35,794 bases of DNA from a virus, in IMG/VR virus record IMGVR_UViG_3300039043_000084, positions 1 through 35,794 of that record; one strand, given 5' to 3'. This document shows, piece after piece, positions 22,707-30,351 of this stretch. How positions within the stretch are numbered: the first letter of the stretch is position 1; each line of letters starts with the position of its first letter. The notes beneath the pieces were generated by a model. The model ran no database searches. It was given only the letters and a program-made list of their open reading frames with translations, and was not told where the DNA came from. The position numbers and the translations under genes were made by a program.

Positions 22707-23261
22707 TTAATTTACCTTTTGTTTGCGTGTGGACTTTCGATCATAGGCTTTAAGCAATTCTCCAAAATTTTGACGTTTAAACTTGTCATCATTTTCCATA
22801 AATGAATCAAGATTAACGTTTTGATTAGTACGCCCTTGCACAGCCTCTGCTGGGTTGGATACGTCAGGAGCCTCTTTCTGCCTCACGAAATGTCGTAATT
22901 GTTCTAAATTCATGTTTTCATAATGCACTCTCTCATCTTCAGGAATAGCCTCTAATAGTGACTCTCTCTGAGCCGCTACCTGCTTTTCAAACACGCCCAA
23001 TCTACTTTCCATTGCTTTGTTTTGCTCTCGTAATTCAGCAATTAAATCATCTTTTTTACCTTCAGCAATTAGCTTTGCCTGACGATCTTCCTCTGCTCTT
23101 ACAGATAGTTTTTCGTTTTTAGACTCAGCCTCCTGTGCTCTGGATCTCAAAGATTGTGAGTATTTTTTTTCCTTTTGATATAGTGCCTCGTAATCTACAT
23201 CACCATCTGGTGACATAGTTTGAGCATCCTGCTCTTCAACTTGTGTTGTTTCTTCAGCCAT
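22707..23261 (-). CDS. Capsid scaffolding protein
   Basis: The 184-residue acidic protein is almost entirely helical: DYEALYQKEKKYSQSLRSRA, then long coiled coil to about 115, and a basic C-terminus RKSTRKQKVN. This matches phage scaffold proteins, whose basic tail contacts the capsid inner face. It lies one base before the major capsid gene, the canonical position. AGGGAGATAA precedes the ATG. There is no protease motif, so scaffold removal may be by exit rather than cleavage. Confidence 0.85.
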   Translation of the reverse strand: MAEETTQVEEQDAQTMSPDGDVDYEALYQKEKKYSQSLRSRAQEAESKNEKLSVRAEEDRQAKLIAEGKKDDLIAELREQNKAMESRLGVFEKQVAAQRESLLEAIPEDERVHYENMNLEQLRHFVRQKEAPDVSNPAEAVQGRTNQNVNLDSFMENDDKFKRQNFGELLKAYDRKSTRKQKVN

Positions 23262-23300
23262 CTGGCTTATCTCCCTGCTTTTTTCATATATGAATATAGG

Positions 23301-23318
23301 CTTAAAAATATTTTTAAG
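23301..23318. repeat. 18-bp AT-rich palindrome between divergent genes
   Basis: CTTAAAAATATTTTTAAG is a perfect palindrome lying between the scaffold start and the rightward promoter at 23336. A related but imperfect form occurs near 30051, also between a leftward late gene and a rightward module promoter. It could be a binding site; AT-richness makes chance occurrence plausible. Confidence 0.4.
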
Positions 23319-23335
23319 GGTATATGTTTTTTTAC

Positions 23336-23378
23336 TTGCATCATATATATGTTATGTGTTATAATTGTGTTAGTTATG
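23336..23378 (+). promoter_or_regulatory. Promoter/leader module copy 2
   Basis: TTGCAT (23336..23341), 18-bp spacer, perfect TATAAT (23360..23365), 10 nt, then GTTATGAC with ATG at 23376, exactly 33 nt before the start at 23409; AAGGAG lies just before that start. The upstream ATG is in frame with the gene. The module drives a single rightward gene inside the leftward late operon. Confidence 0.82.
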
Positions 23379-23408
23379 ACAACAGTTAATGAAAATAAGG
23401 AGTTAAAA

Positions 23409-23792
23409 ATGACAAACATTACTTGGAATTATCAAACAAGCAGGATTGCAAGCGAAATAAGCAAAGTTTTTCAAATGGCAGGCGTTGAGGTTTTAAAACA
23501 TAAGCCATGCAATTTGGCAGAAGGCGATATGTACGGAGCATTTATTACAGTTAATGACAAAAACGGCGTAGAGACTATTTTACCAATAAGCGTAAATAAG
23601 AAAGGTGTTATTAATTATAATGGTGGCCCAGATGGATGGAGCGAGTTTGAGGTATTAGGTCATTTAAACATGAGTCATGCAGAGCCTCGCAATTTTTTAA
23701 ACATTAGGAGCTACGCAAGGACAGTAGATTTTATTAAGTATTTTGCAAATTTAGATGGCTTTGGCCAAGACGTAATTTTTAAACGTTCATAA
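23409..23792 (+). CDS. Moron-like hypothetical protein (127 aa)
   Basis: The protein starts MTNITWNYQTSRIASEISKV and has an alpha-beta layout (MAGVEVLKHKPCNLAEGDMY; YARTVDFIKYFANLDGF). I do not recognise it. It carries its own promoter module and is followed by a strong terminator, and runs against the surrounding leftward late genes: the layout of an autonomously expressed accessory gene. I use ATG 23409 with AAGGAG; an in-frame ATG 33 nt upstream near the predicted RNA 5' end would add MTTVNENKELK. Confidence 0.72.
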   Translation: MTNITWNYQTSRIASEISKVFQMAGVEVLKHKPCNLAEGDMYGAFITVNDKNGVETILPISVNKKGVINYNGGPDGWSEFEVLGHLNMSHAEPRNFLNIRSYARTVDFIKYFANLDGFGQDVIFKRS

Positions 23793-23793
23793 T

Positions 23794-23807
23794 AGAACAC
23801 ACCGCAA
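23794..23807 (+). repeat. Post-gene repeat element, copy 1
   Basis: AGAACACACCGCAA begins one base after the stop of 23409..23792 and precedes its terminator. A 13/14 match (AGAACACGCCGCAA) lies at the same place behind 32525..33028. Both genes also share the promoter module, so this is likely a shared cassette boundary. Confidence 0.6.
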
Positions 23808-23812
23808 TACTC

Positions 23813-23841
23813 AAAAAGGCCCTTCATTTAAGGGCCTTTTT
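23813..23841 (+). terminator. Bidirectional intrinsic terminator
   Basis: AAAAAGGCCCTT and AAGGGCCTTTTT form a perfect 12-bp stem with a 5-nt loop and A/T runs on both sides. It ends the transcript of 23409..23792. It is symmetric, so it might also stop leftward transcription coming from the MuF-peptidase gene. Confidence 0.88.
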
Positions 23842-23888
23842 GGGTATAAAGAATTAATGTAAATTACAATAATAACGGAGTTATTTTT

Positions 23889-24137
23889 ATGCCACAATCA
23901 TTACAGTGCTTTGGATGTATCCATTATGAGGGTGCATTTAGTACAGGCACACATTGCAAGGCTTTCCCAAGTGAGAAAGGTGTACCGATTCCTGATGACA
24001 TTATGCAAGGATCGTTTGACCATAGAAATGAATACTTAAATGATAATGGTATTAGATTCAAGCCAAGTGGATTATTAGAGGTGTTTGACGATGAAGATGA
24101 TGATGTTATGGATATGAGCGACCAGCCGCCTTTATAG
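23889..24137 (+). CDS. Small Cys-rich phage protein (82 aa)
   Basis: The protein starts MPQSLQCFGCIHYEG with later THCKAFPSEKGVPIPDDIMQG, then HRNEYLNDNGIRFKP and an acidic tail. The C-x-x-C ... C-x-A-F ... I-P ... G-x-x-x-H ... D-N-G-I-x-F pattern is a recurring small phage/prophage family of unknown function, probably zinc- or Cys-stabilised. CGGAG lies 10 nt upstream of the ATG. Its end overlaps the convergent MuF-peptidase gene by 32 bases. Confidence 0.72.
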   Translation: MPQSLQCFGCIHYEGAFSTGTHCKAFPSEKGVPIPDDIMQGSFDHRNEYLNDNGIRFKPSGLLEVFDDEDDDVMDMSDQPPL

Positions 24138-25575
24138 TGTCAATAAACGCTTTTTTAATACCTTCTGGTACATATAGCCCCATATCCAAAGCTGTGCCAG
24201 TTTCTGCCCATAATTCATAAATAGAACTACCCCCATACTCACTTACATGATACCAATCTAACCTGTCAACATTATGCTTTTTAAGCATCTTCATAAATAA
24301 TCCACCATCTCCACCTCTATTGCCACACAATGCTCCTTTAGGATCAAGCTGATAATCTATTTGATGCCAGCACTCATGTTTTGATGTAGCATAAAGCCTA
24401 TCTTCTACAGATGAGCTAACAGAAAATTTATTATAGTTTTTACTTTTCATCATTTTTATTCTGGCTTTTGTTTCTTTTATTTGACTATCTACATCACCTA
24501 CTATCGTTCCTTTTCTTTTTCCCTCCTCTAATCTTTTAAGTGCGTATTCAGCATTTGCTATTTTTACTTCTTTATTAGAAATAAAAGCATTTCTTGTTTT
24601 TAAATCAATGTTTTTTGGATTTGAAACATAAGATCTTTTCCACCCAATTACATGCTCTGTGTCTCCCCTTCCCCATGCGGCGGCGTTTGCCCTCCTTGTT
24701 TGCATACCTCTTTTGAAATAACCTAAATGATCAACCTTTATTCCATATCTCCCAAGAGTATCCTCAACAGCGTTTGCAATTATTTCTACATTTGCCAATT
24801 TAGTTCTATCAAATTTTACAGAACCATGATCTCTTACAAGTGTTTCAGACCATGATAAAAATTTTCTTGGTCTTTCTCCTTGATGATTTTCATTTAATAT
24901 CTTTTCAACACGGCTATCTTTTTCCTTAATAAATTTTTCTAATCTTTTATTAGGAGGTAATGTTTTATCTGTAACAATTTTTGTTGACGACTTTGCTTTT
25001 GGCTTTTTTCTTATTGTAGCACCTTTTTCAACTACGCCCTCCATCTCTAACCTTGGAGATATTTTACCACTGGGATCCAATATGCAATAACAATACCCCC
25101 TACAAACAGACCATCCAGATGCAGGTAAGCCAAGCTCTTCCCATTCTTTAAGAGTCTTGCGTTGCCCTCCTCTTGGTGCACAATCTTGGCATATTTTATG
25201 GCCTGCTACAGTAATCCATGTAAAAAGTGTGTCTGCCTCTGGATCAAGTGCTTGGAATGTTCCTGCTCTACTTGATTGGTTGATACCCTCTACCAGAGAT
25301 CCCTTAACCTGATTTCTTATTTCGCCAAATACCCTACCACCATTTTGCATATCCTCAAGCAGTCCTGCCTTTATAAGATCATCAGATATGCCTGCAATTC
25401 TCTGGCCTTGTACTGTTTTATTTACCCTTGATCCAAAAACCTCTGCATCAAATAGCATTTTTGCCATAGAGCGATCCAGCAACTCTCTTGCCTCCGCAGG
25501 TAAATTTTGAAGGCCTGCCAATACATCCTGAAAGTCGTCACCAAATAATGCTAATAATTCTGCGTTTGTAGCCAT
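24106..25575 (-). CDS. MuF-type head protein fused to a zincin-like metallopeptidase
   Basis: Residues about 60-180 resemble MuF/SPP1-gp7 minor head proteins: a helical start, then TWITVAGHKICQDCAPRGGQ and SGWSVCRGYCYCILDP, the Cys-rich block typical of this family. The C-terminal domain has HECWH (residues 400-404), an HExxH zinc motif, with YELWAETGTALDMG beyond it giving a candidate third ligand (E458). MuF-toxin and MuF-enzyme fusions are known in phages and may be ejected with DNA. The domain could instead act in head maturation. Portal-proximal genes lie upstream and scaffold downstream. Confidence 0.78.
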   Translation of the reverse strand: MATNAELLALFGDDFQDVLAGLQNLPAEARELLDRSMAKMLFDAEVFGSRVNKTVQGQRIAGISDDLIKAGLLEDMQNGGRVFGEIRNQVKGSLVEGINQSSRAGTFQALDPEADTLFTWITVAGHKICQDCAPRGGQRKTLKEWEELGLPASGWSVCRGYCYCILDPSGKISPRLEMEGVVEKGATIRKKPKAKSSTKIVTDKTLPPNKRLEKFIKEKDSRVEKILNENHQGERPRKFLSWSETLVRDHGSVKFDRTKLANVEIIANAVEDTLGRYGIKVDHLGYFKRGMQTRRANAAAWGRGDTEHVIGWKRSYVSNPKNIDLKTRNAFISNKEVKIANAEYALKRLEEGKRKGTIVGDVDSQIKETKARIKMMKSKNYNKFSVSSSVEDRLYATSKHECWHQIDYQLDPKGALCGNRGGDGGLFMKMLKKHNVDRLDWYHVSEYGGSSIYELWAETGTALDMGLYVPEGIKKAFIDTIKAAGRSYP

Positions 25576-26069
25576 TATTTTTTTAAAGATTGAGAAAGTT
25601 TAAACAGTGTCATTTCTACAAACTTTTTATATTGGGATCCGTTTTTTTGCATATCCTTAGTAATGCCAAACCATTCACGCTTTGGAACTTTTTTATTTGG
25701 GATCATAGAATTTGATGCAGTTGTAAAACCTTCGTTATGATATACGCCATAGTCAGTAACCATAACAACTCTTGAAACCATTTTACTTGGATTAGCAAAA
25801 TCAATTTTAGTGTTTCTCAGCTTTTTTTGCCTTGCTCCTTTCATCCTATCTAAAGGCGTAAAACCTTGGCCTCTTCTGTTTCGTATAGGCAAGGTTGACT
25901 CAGTGCTTAATTTAGCGAATTTGGCCCCTTTTATGTCTGTTTGAGTATCAATCCCCCTTTGGATACTTTCGTTTTGATATCGTGCCATATCATTCAATGT
26001 ATCGGTAATTATTTTGGTTACTCTTTTGGCCGCTTTGTCATAGCTATAATTTCTTTTAGACTTAATCAT
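25575..26069 (-). CDS. Neck / virion morphogenesis protein
   Basis: The 164-residue basic protein contains NESIQRGIDTQTDIKGAKFA and KLSTESTLPIRNRRGQGF, then HNEGFTTASNSMIPNKKVPK and REWFGIT. The order of a Tyr/His-Gly segment (YGVYHNEG) and a P-x-R-x-W/F-x-G motif is characteristic of phage virion morphogenesis proteins (Mu gpG / P2 gpS type) that complete tails or necks. It lies between the MuF gene and the nuclease gene with 1- and 4-base overlaps. Confidence 0.75.
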   Translation of the reverse strand: MIKSKRNYSYDKAAKRVTKIITDTLNDMARYQNESIQRGIDTQTDIKGAKFAKLSTESTLPIRNRRGQGFTPLDRMKGARQKKLRNTKIDFANPSKMVSRVVMVTDYGVYHNEGFTTASNSMIPNKKVPKREWFGITKDMQKNGSQYKKFVEMTLFKLSQSLKK

Positions 26070-26428
26070 TTAAAGGATTTTTTCTTTTCTCCATGATATG
26101 TATAGGCATGCCCTTCATCAATCAGTATCTGGTTTACTGTTCTATTATGGCCATCTACTTTTAAAATACCAAGCACCCTACCATACTTACCAAGGCCCAT
26201 TGATTGCAAAACAAATTTTCCATCGTTTTTATTCAATAGCTCTTTTGTTCTGGCCTTGGCCAGTAAACCTTTTTTCTTTTCTTCTTTATTTCTGGTTCTG
26301 CTTTCCCAAGTATCTACGCCATGAAATCTAATCCGTTTTTTTATCCAGACAGTCATGCCGAGATCAATCATAGCATCAACTGTGTCGCCATCTACAACCC
26401 TATCAAGCCTTGCCTCATATTCGTACAT
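26066..26428 (-). CDS. Staphylococcal-nuclease-like thermonuclease
   Basis: The 120-residue protein has the SNase layout: VVDGDTVDA (D13, D15, D18 for Ca2+), RIRFHGVDTWE (R34, D39, E42, matching R35, D40 and E43 of the staphylococcal enzyme) and GKYGRVLG (R84, matching R87). It lacks a signal peptide, so it acts in the cell or in the virion. It may degrade host DNA or process nucleic acid at packaging. It lies among head-assembly genes, where aquatic phages often carry such nucleases. Confidence 0.9.
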   Translation of the reverse strand: MYEYEARLDRVVDGDTVDAMIDLGMTVWIKKRIRFHGVDTWESRTRNKEEKKKGLLAKARTKELLNKNDGKFVLQSMGLGKYGRVLGILKVDGHNRTVNQILIDEGHAYTYHGEKKKSFK

Positions 26429-26745
26429 CAGTTCCTCCCATAGCGGCTCATAGCACCTTTAAGCTCCATTAAAACATCTGTAACATCGTTAAGCTCAGAT
26501 ACCATTTTTTCATGCCTGCGTGTAGAATCTGAGGATTCAGAGTTCCACCTGTCAACCAGCTTAATCGTAATGCTTTGCGTGTTGTCAATTACTGTACCCA
26601 TTTTAGCAAGTATCTGCTGTATTTCTTCAAGCGATTCATCTTGCTTTTTTTGACTGGCCATTAAATTCATAATCAAGTACACAAATAATCCTACAATAAT
26701 TGCTACTGCACCATATTCTGCGTATAGATTAAACATCTCTTCCAT
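26428..26745 (-). CDS. Membrane-anchored coiled-coil protein (105 aa)
   Basis: A single N-terminal membrane helix (YGAVAIIVGLFVYLIMNLMA, residues 10-29) is followed by a long polar coiled coil to the end (SLEEIQQILAKMGTVID; STRRHEKMVSELNDVTDVLM). The topology resembles BhlA/UviB-type holins or small phage membrane tethers. It lies next to another TM coiled-coil gene and a Cys-containing membrane peptide, so the three may form a membrane complex acting in lysis or superinfection control. Confidence 0.65.
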   Translation of the reverse strand: MEEMFNLYAEYGAVAIIVGLFVYLIMNLMASQKKQDESLEEIQQILAKMGTVIDNTQSITIKLVDRWNSESSDSTRRHEKMVSELNDVTDVLMELKGAMSRYGRN

Positions 26746-26746
26746 A

Positions 26747-27097
26747 CTATTTCCCCTTATCTCGTTTTTTCTTCCACGATAGCGGATTTAATGAGATCCC
26801 TCCAACTTTCACCATTTCAGCCTCGTACCATTTTACCGACTCCTCCAGTGCCGCAATTCTTTGTTCCTCCTCCTGTTCGTGATGAGCAATTAAATCTTCA
26901 ATGTGTTTTTTATGTCGCTCTAACTCATCCTCCATTGCAATTATACGCATTTGATACTGATAGAATGTCCATGTTAGTCCAACAATTAATGCGATTAATT
27001 GACATAGCCATTTAATATTTATAGTCAGACTAAAACTATCTGATCCTATCGTTTGACCTTTAAAACTTCTTGCACCATTTTGTAAATCTTTTGCCAT
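26747..27097 (-). CDS. Membrane-anchored coiled-coil protein with basic tail (116 aa)
   Basis: A short N-terminal cytoplasmic or exposed segment precedes a membrane helix (WLCQLIALIVGLTWTFYQYQ) and then a coiled coil (MEDELERHKKHIEDLIAHHE). The C-terminus is VKVGGISLNPLSWKKKRDKG, ending KGK. I recall similar NPLSW-plus-Lys endings in other aquatic phages but no function. The ATG overlaps the stop of the preceding small gene (TAATG). Confidence 0.65.
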   Translation of the reverse strand: MAKDLQNGARSFKGQTIGSDSFSLTINIKWLCQLIALIVGLTWTFYQYQMRIIAMEDELERHKKHIEDLIAHHEQEEEQRIAALEESVKWYEAEMVKVGGISLNPLSWKKKRDKGK

Positions 27098-27222
27098 TAA
27101 ATTTTATCCAAATCATAACCACAAACCTCCCAGCCACCACCGCATGCATACACAGATAAAAATATTACAAGCAAGACAATCCAACCTGCAAAAACCAGAA
27201 ATTCTTTTTTTGCCTCATTCAT
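27097..27222 (-). CDS. Short membrane peptide, possible lipoprotein (41 aa)
   Basis: Starting MNEAKKEFLVFAGW, the protein has a hydrophobic helix IVLLVIFLSVYAC then GGGWEVCGYDLDKI. A Cys directly after the helix hints at a lipobox (VYAC, imperfect) or a disulphide pair with the second Cys. Its ATGA overlaps the stop of 27219..27455 and its TAA overlaps the next ATG. It could be a small spanin-like or membrane accessory protein; it is too short for usual ORF cut-offs. Confidence 0.68.
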   Translation of the reverse strand: MNEAKKEFLVFAGWIVLLVIFLSVYACGGGWEVCGYDLDKI

Positions 27223-27455
27223 TTATTTTTCTTTCCAAACTTATTTCCGAGCTTGTATGCCTCCAAAAATTTTGGAACCATTTTAGCAAACTCAAGTTCA
27301 ATAAAATCAAGTGCATATTGTTTAGGATCATTAATCACATCATCAATATTCACTTGTGGTATTTCTACTTCAATATCATTCAGCTTCTGGAGTTTGCTCA
27401 AGTAGTCTATTAAATACTGATCGTTCTTGGTTTTCGGTTTGTTGACCTTCGCCAT
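27219..27455 (-). CDS. Hypothetical helical protein overlapping the portal gene (78 aa)
   Basis: The protein starts MAKVNKPKTKNDQYLIDYLS and ends GNKFGKKNK, with a helical acidic middle (VEIPQVNIDDVINDPKQYAL). No family is recognised. It overlaps the 3' end of the portal gene by 80 bases in another frame, which is long for a phage overlap, and is followed by a coupled membrane peptide gene. It may be a small portal- or membrane-associated protein. Confidence 0.6.
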   Translation of the reverse strand: MAKVNKPKTKNDQYLIDYLSKLQKLNDIEVEIPQVNIDDVINDPKQYALDFIELEFAKMVPKFLEAYKLGNKFGKKNK

Positions 27456-28713
27456 TTACTTCCTTGTTTTCGTTTAATATTTTGTCAGCCTCTTCTTCTG
27501 TTAAATGCTTGTTGTATTTTAACAGCAGATCTTTTTGAGTGATTAAGTTATTCTGCAACATAAAACCATCCATTGCTATTTGATCCTGTACAGCCATTGG
27601 ATAATCTGGCTCATTAAACCTCAAGCCCATTTCATCTGGTAGTCTTATGCCATTGGCCTCTGCAATTACTTTTTCAACTGCATACATTTCATGCTCGTAC
27701 AGTTCCCATAGTTCAATATCATCCTGATAATCTTCAAATCTTTCTAAGTCTTTAATTTTTAAAGCAATACCACTGGAAGGCCTGTCTGATTTACCATCCT
27801 CTGCAAAGGTAATTGATAAATGATTATTCTGGGCCGTTAAGTCCAGTATTGCTTTTACCAGATCAATGGCTTCCCTAACGTTTGCCTGTGGCGATTTAAT
27901 GTCCATGCTTGCACCTTCTGGAACAACCATGATCTCAGAGGATCCTGCACGCATTAGTTTTTCTTCTTCATACATACCTGTAATAACGTACTGGCCAAAC
28001 ATCTGAAACCTCATCCCCAGTGCCGCCTCTGTCAGCAATATATTTATTTGCTCATTAGCCGCACAGATGTCATGTGCACCAGCAACAAAAAACTCGTTTA
28101 GATGATGCTCTCTATGCGTAAAGACAAAAGGGATGATTCCATAATTATGTGCCTGCTCAAAAATAATATTTCCATCTTCATCATAGATCATATAATTCAT
28201 TTCATCCCAATATGCATAATTCAGTTTTTCTGTATCTGATATATCATGCACATTCTGCACCATTGGATATGTAATGGCATAAGGAACAAAAGGATCATTG
28301 TCAAAATAAGCATCAAAATAATAAACAGGGTTGTAATTAAAATGAGGCTTGGGAGACTGTTTAAACACTACCTGTGTTGCGATTGTTCCCAGCAATCTTG
28401 TCATTTTTTCCATGTGTTTTAATTTATGAGGTTTATTCTTAATCATTTGATCGTATGTCTCATTTACATTTCTTGTAGCTCCAGTAGTATAGATGCGGCT
28501 CAACCTGTCAATCATTCTTCTGGTCACATTAAATTCTGATACTGGTATTTCCCTGAAAGCATCAGCACCAAACCTGTCCTCAATGTATTGAGCTGTGTTG
28601 TCCCCTGCGTAATAGTCTAATAGCTTATAAATCATGTGCCTGCGATCTTGTGCATATAGCATCTTTTGCTCTTTTAGAGACTCTTGAATTAATAGCTGTG
28701 CTGATTCTATCAT
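27376..28713 (-). CDS. Portal protein
   Basis: The 445-residue protein lies directly after the large terminase, with a 4-base overlap, the canonical place for the portal. Its helical N-terminus (LLDYYAGDNTAQYI), central FEQAHNYGIIPFVFTHREHH and HDICAANEQINILLTEAALG segments, and the DRPSSGIALKIKDLERFEDY region fit SPP1-gp6-like portals. The dodecameric ring at the head vertex forms the DNA channel and docks the terminase and adaptor. The C-terminus is acidic. Confidence 0.85.
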   Translation of the reverse strand: MIESAQLLIQESLKEQKMLYAQDRRHMIYKLLDYYAGDNTAQYIEDRFGADAFREIPVSEFNVTRRMIDRLSRIYTTGATRNVNETYDQMIKNKPHKLKHMEKMTRLLGTIATQVVFKQSPKPHFNYNPVYYFDAYFDNDPFVPYAITYPMVQNVHDISDTEKLNYAYWDEMNYMIYDEDGNIIFEQAHNYGIIPFVFTHREHHLNEFFVAGAHDICAANEQINILLTEAALGMRFQMFGQYVITGMYEEEKLMRAGSSEIMVVPEGASMDIKSPQANVREAIDLVKAILDLTAQNNHLSITFAEDGKSDRPSSGIALKIKDLERFEDYQDDIELWELYEHEMYAVEKVIAEANGIRLPDEMGLRFNEPDYPMAVQDQIAMDGFMLQNNLITQKDLLLKYNKHLTEEEADKILNENKEVNGEGQQTENQERSVFNRLLEQTPEAE

Positions 28714-30032
28714 AGTTGTTCAGTCCTGTATTTTTGCTTTCTAATTGGAAACCTGCCACAGATGCCGTATCTGAGTGCATCTGCTCCATGATCATTGTAA
28801 CCATTTTTAAGAGGTTCGTTTTTTAGAGTGCTGTTTTCTTTATGATCTGGATACCTGTACGCCTCCAAATCTTCTACTATTCCTGTGCATTTATGATCTA
28901 TATGTAGTCTTATTTCACCATCTGCTGTCATCATATACTGCCTAACATGACTAATGCCAGATGCTATAGATCTGCTGTACTTATCCCTCCTGCTTATAAC
29001 AGGTAGGCCCATAATCTGCCTGAATATGTCGGCCTCGCCCATACCTACAGATGACTGCATCTGATACCCTGCTGGATCTCCAAATACTCTGGATATCCTG
29101 TATTTCTTTTTTTGTATCGCCGCACATAGCTCCGATATTTTTAAATTTTTCTCATGTAATATTTCATCAATAATAAATATATGATCCTCACCCTTGTCTC
29201 CAATCCTACCAGTCTGGAAGAAAATCACCGCAGGCATCCGATAGCCAAAATCCACACCCAAAAATACTGGCAACATTGGATTATATGGAAAGTTGCCAAC
29301 ATGGCTTTGCCTTGAAAAATCACTATACACACGACCAGCCAGAGCTGTAAACTCGCCTTTAAATTCCTGATCAAATACCTCTTTTGTCATTGACTCCTTG
29401 GCCTCTATAAGATCAGGATCTTTTTCGCCAAGTGGAAAGCTGTGATGATTTTCCCACGATGGCGAATTAAACGAATCCCACATATCAGATTTTTTTGCAT
29501 ATAAAAAATATTCATAAAATGCATCATATCCTTCTGGCGTAGAAATCATAAGGCATTTGCCTTTTGTGTCTGACAGTGTAGGCCGTAAATACATTTCAAA
29601 TATTTTTTTAAGATTCATCTTGCTGGCCTCATCAATAATCACCAGATGATTTCCAGCACCAATAAGAGATTCTGGATGTTCAGCAGATTTACCTTCTATT
29701 CTGGATCCCCATTCAAATTCAATATACTGATCATTTAATGACTTTCTAAGTGTTGGTAAATTGTGTTTTATAATCAGGTCATCATATACGATCCTAAAAA
29801 TACGTTCAGAGGTTGAATATGTAGGAGCCACGATCCATACATTTTTGTCTGGCTGTGACACCAGAGCCTCTGCCTCCTTGGCCGCCGCCATAGATTTTCC
29901 CCATCTACGGCCACAGCAAGCTACAACAATTCTAACTTTTTCTAATGCCTCATGTACTTTACGCTGGCCCTCATGCGGATCATAGTCCAAAAACTCAAAC
30001 CACTTTTGTTTATATGCAGATATTTGACTCAT
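28710..30032 (-). CDS. terL: Terminase large subunit
   Basis: The 440-residue protein has a Walker A GRRWGKS (residues 41-47), Walker B VIIDE (131-135), a coupling motif SxP-like block (MISTPEG), and an RNase H-type nuclease with D261 (LGVDFGYR), D319 (VFGDPAG) and D418 (NDHGADALRYG). It pumps and cuts DNA into proheads with the portal and small terminase. It is the first gene of the leftward late region and is divergent from the rightward cassette starting at 30086. The ribosome site is weak, so the upstream AT-rich leader may matter. Confidence 0.95.
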   Translation of the reverse strand: MSQISAYKQKWFEFLDYDPHEGQRKVHEALEKVRIVVACCGRRWGKSMAAAKEAEALVSQPDKNVWIVAPTYSTSERIFRIVYDDLIIKHNLPTLRKSLNDQYIEFEWGSRIEGKSAEHPESLIGAGNHLVIIDEASKMNLKKIFEMYLRPTLSDTKGKCLMISTPEGYDAFYEYFLYAKKSDMWDSFNSPSWENHHSFPLGEKDPDLIEAKESMTKEVFDQEFKGEFTALAGRVYSDFSRQSHVGNFPYNPMLPVFLGVDFGYRMPAVIFFQTGRIGDKGEDHIFIIDEILHEKNLKISELCAAIQKKKYRISRVFGDPAGYQMQSSVGMGEADIFRQIMGLPVISRRDKYSRSIASGISHVRQYMMTADGEIRLHIDHKCTGIVEDLEAYRYPDHKENSTLKNEPLKNGYNDHGADALRYGICGRFPIRKQKYRTEQL

Positions 30033-30085
30033 TTAGCTATTTTAATTTACCTTAAAAATAATTTTAAATATTATTCATTTTTTTC

Positions 30086-30128
30086 TTGCATGTTTAATAT
30101 CTGATGTATTAGAATTGTTATAGTTATG
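30086..30128 (+). promoter_or_regulatory. Promoter/leader module copy 3
   Basis: TTGCAT (30086..30091), 18-bp spacer, TAGAAT (30110..30115), 10 nt, then GTTATGAC with ATG at 30126, exactly 33 nt before the start at 30159; GAGGAG lies before that start. The upstream ATG is in frame with the gene. Confidence 0.8.
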
Positions 30129-30158
30129 ACAATAAAATACAAACAAGAGGAGTCAAAA

Positions 30159-30350
30159 ATGACAAAAGAGCATAAAGAATTATTAATTGAACTTGTAAAA
30201 AAAGAGAGAGTCAGGATAACAGTTAAATTGTGTAATTGGTATATTACTGAAGAGCAAAAGCAAGAGCTTGTTAAGGAGAGAGAGTCAGCTAATTCATTAA
30301 TTAATTTTTTGCAAAATGATTTACTACAAGATATGAAGGCAGGTGTGTAA
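30159..30350 (+). CDS. Small charged helical protein (63 aa)
   Basis: The protein starts MTKEHKELLIELVKKERVRI and consists mostly of charged helices (TEEQKQELVKERESANSLIN). I do not recognise it; it could be a small coiled-coil regulator. It is the first gene behind promoter module 3 and the next gene begins 1 nt after its stop. I prefer ATG 30159 with GAGGAG; an in-frame ATG at 30126 near the predicted RNA start would add 11 residues. Confidence 0.68.
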   Translation: MTKEHKELLIELVKKERVRITVKLCNWYITEEQKQELVKERESANSLINFLQNDLLQDMKAGV

Positions 30351-30351
30351 G

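Noticed and set aside
23220-23408. Longer N-terminus for the gene at 23409 (190-residue frame)
   Set aside because: The extra part crosses the promoter module and the divergent scaffold start; the ribosome site and shared module spacing support 23409.
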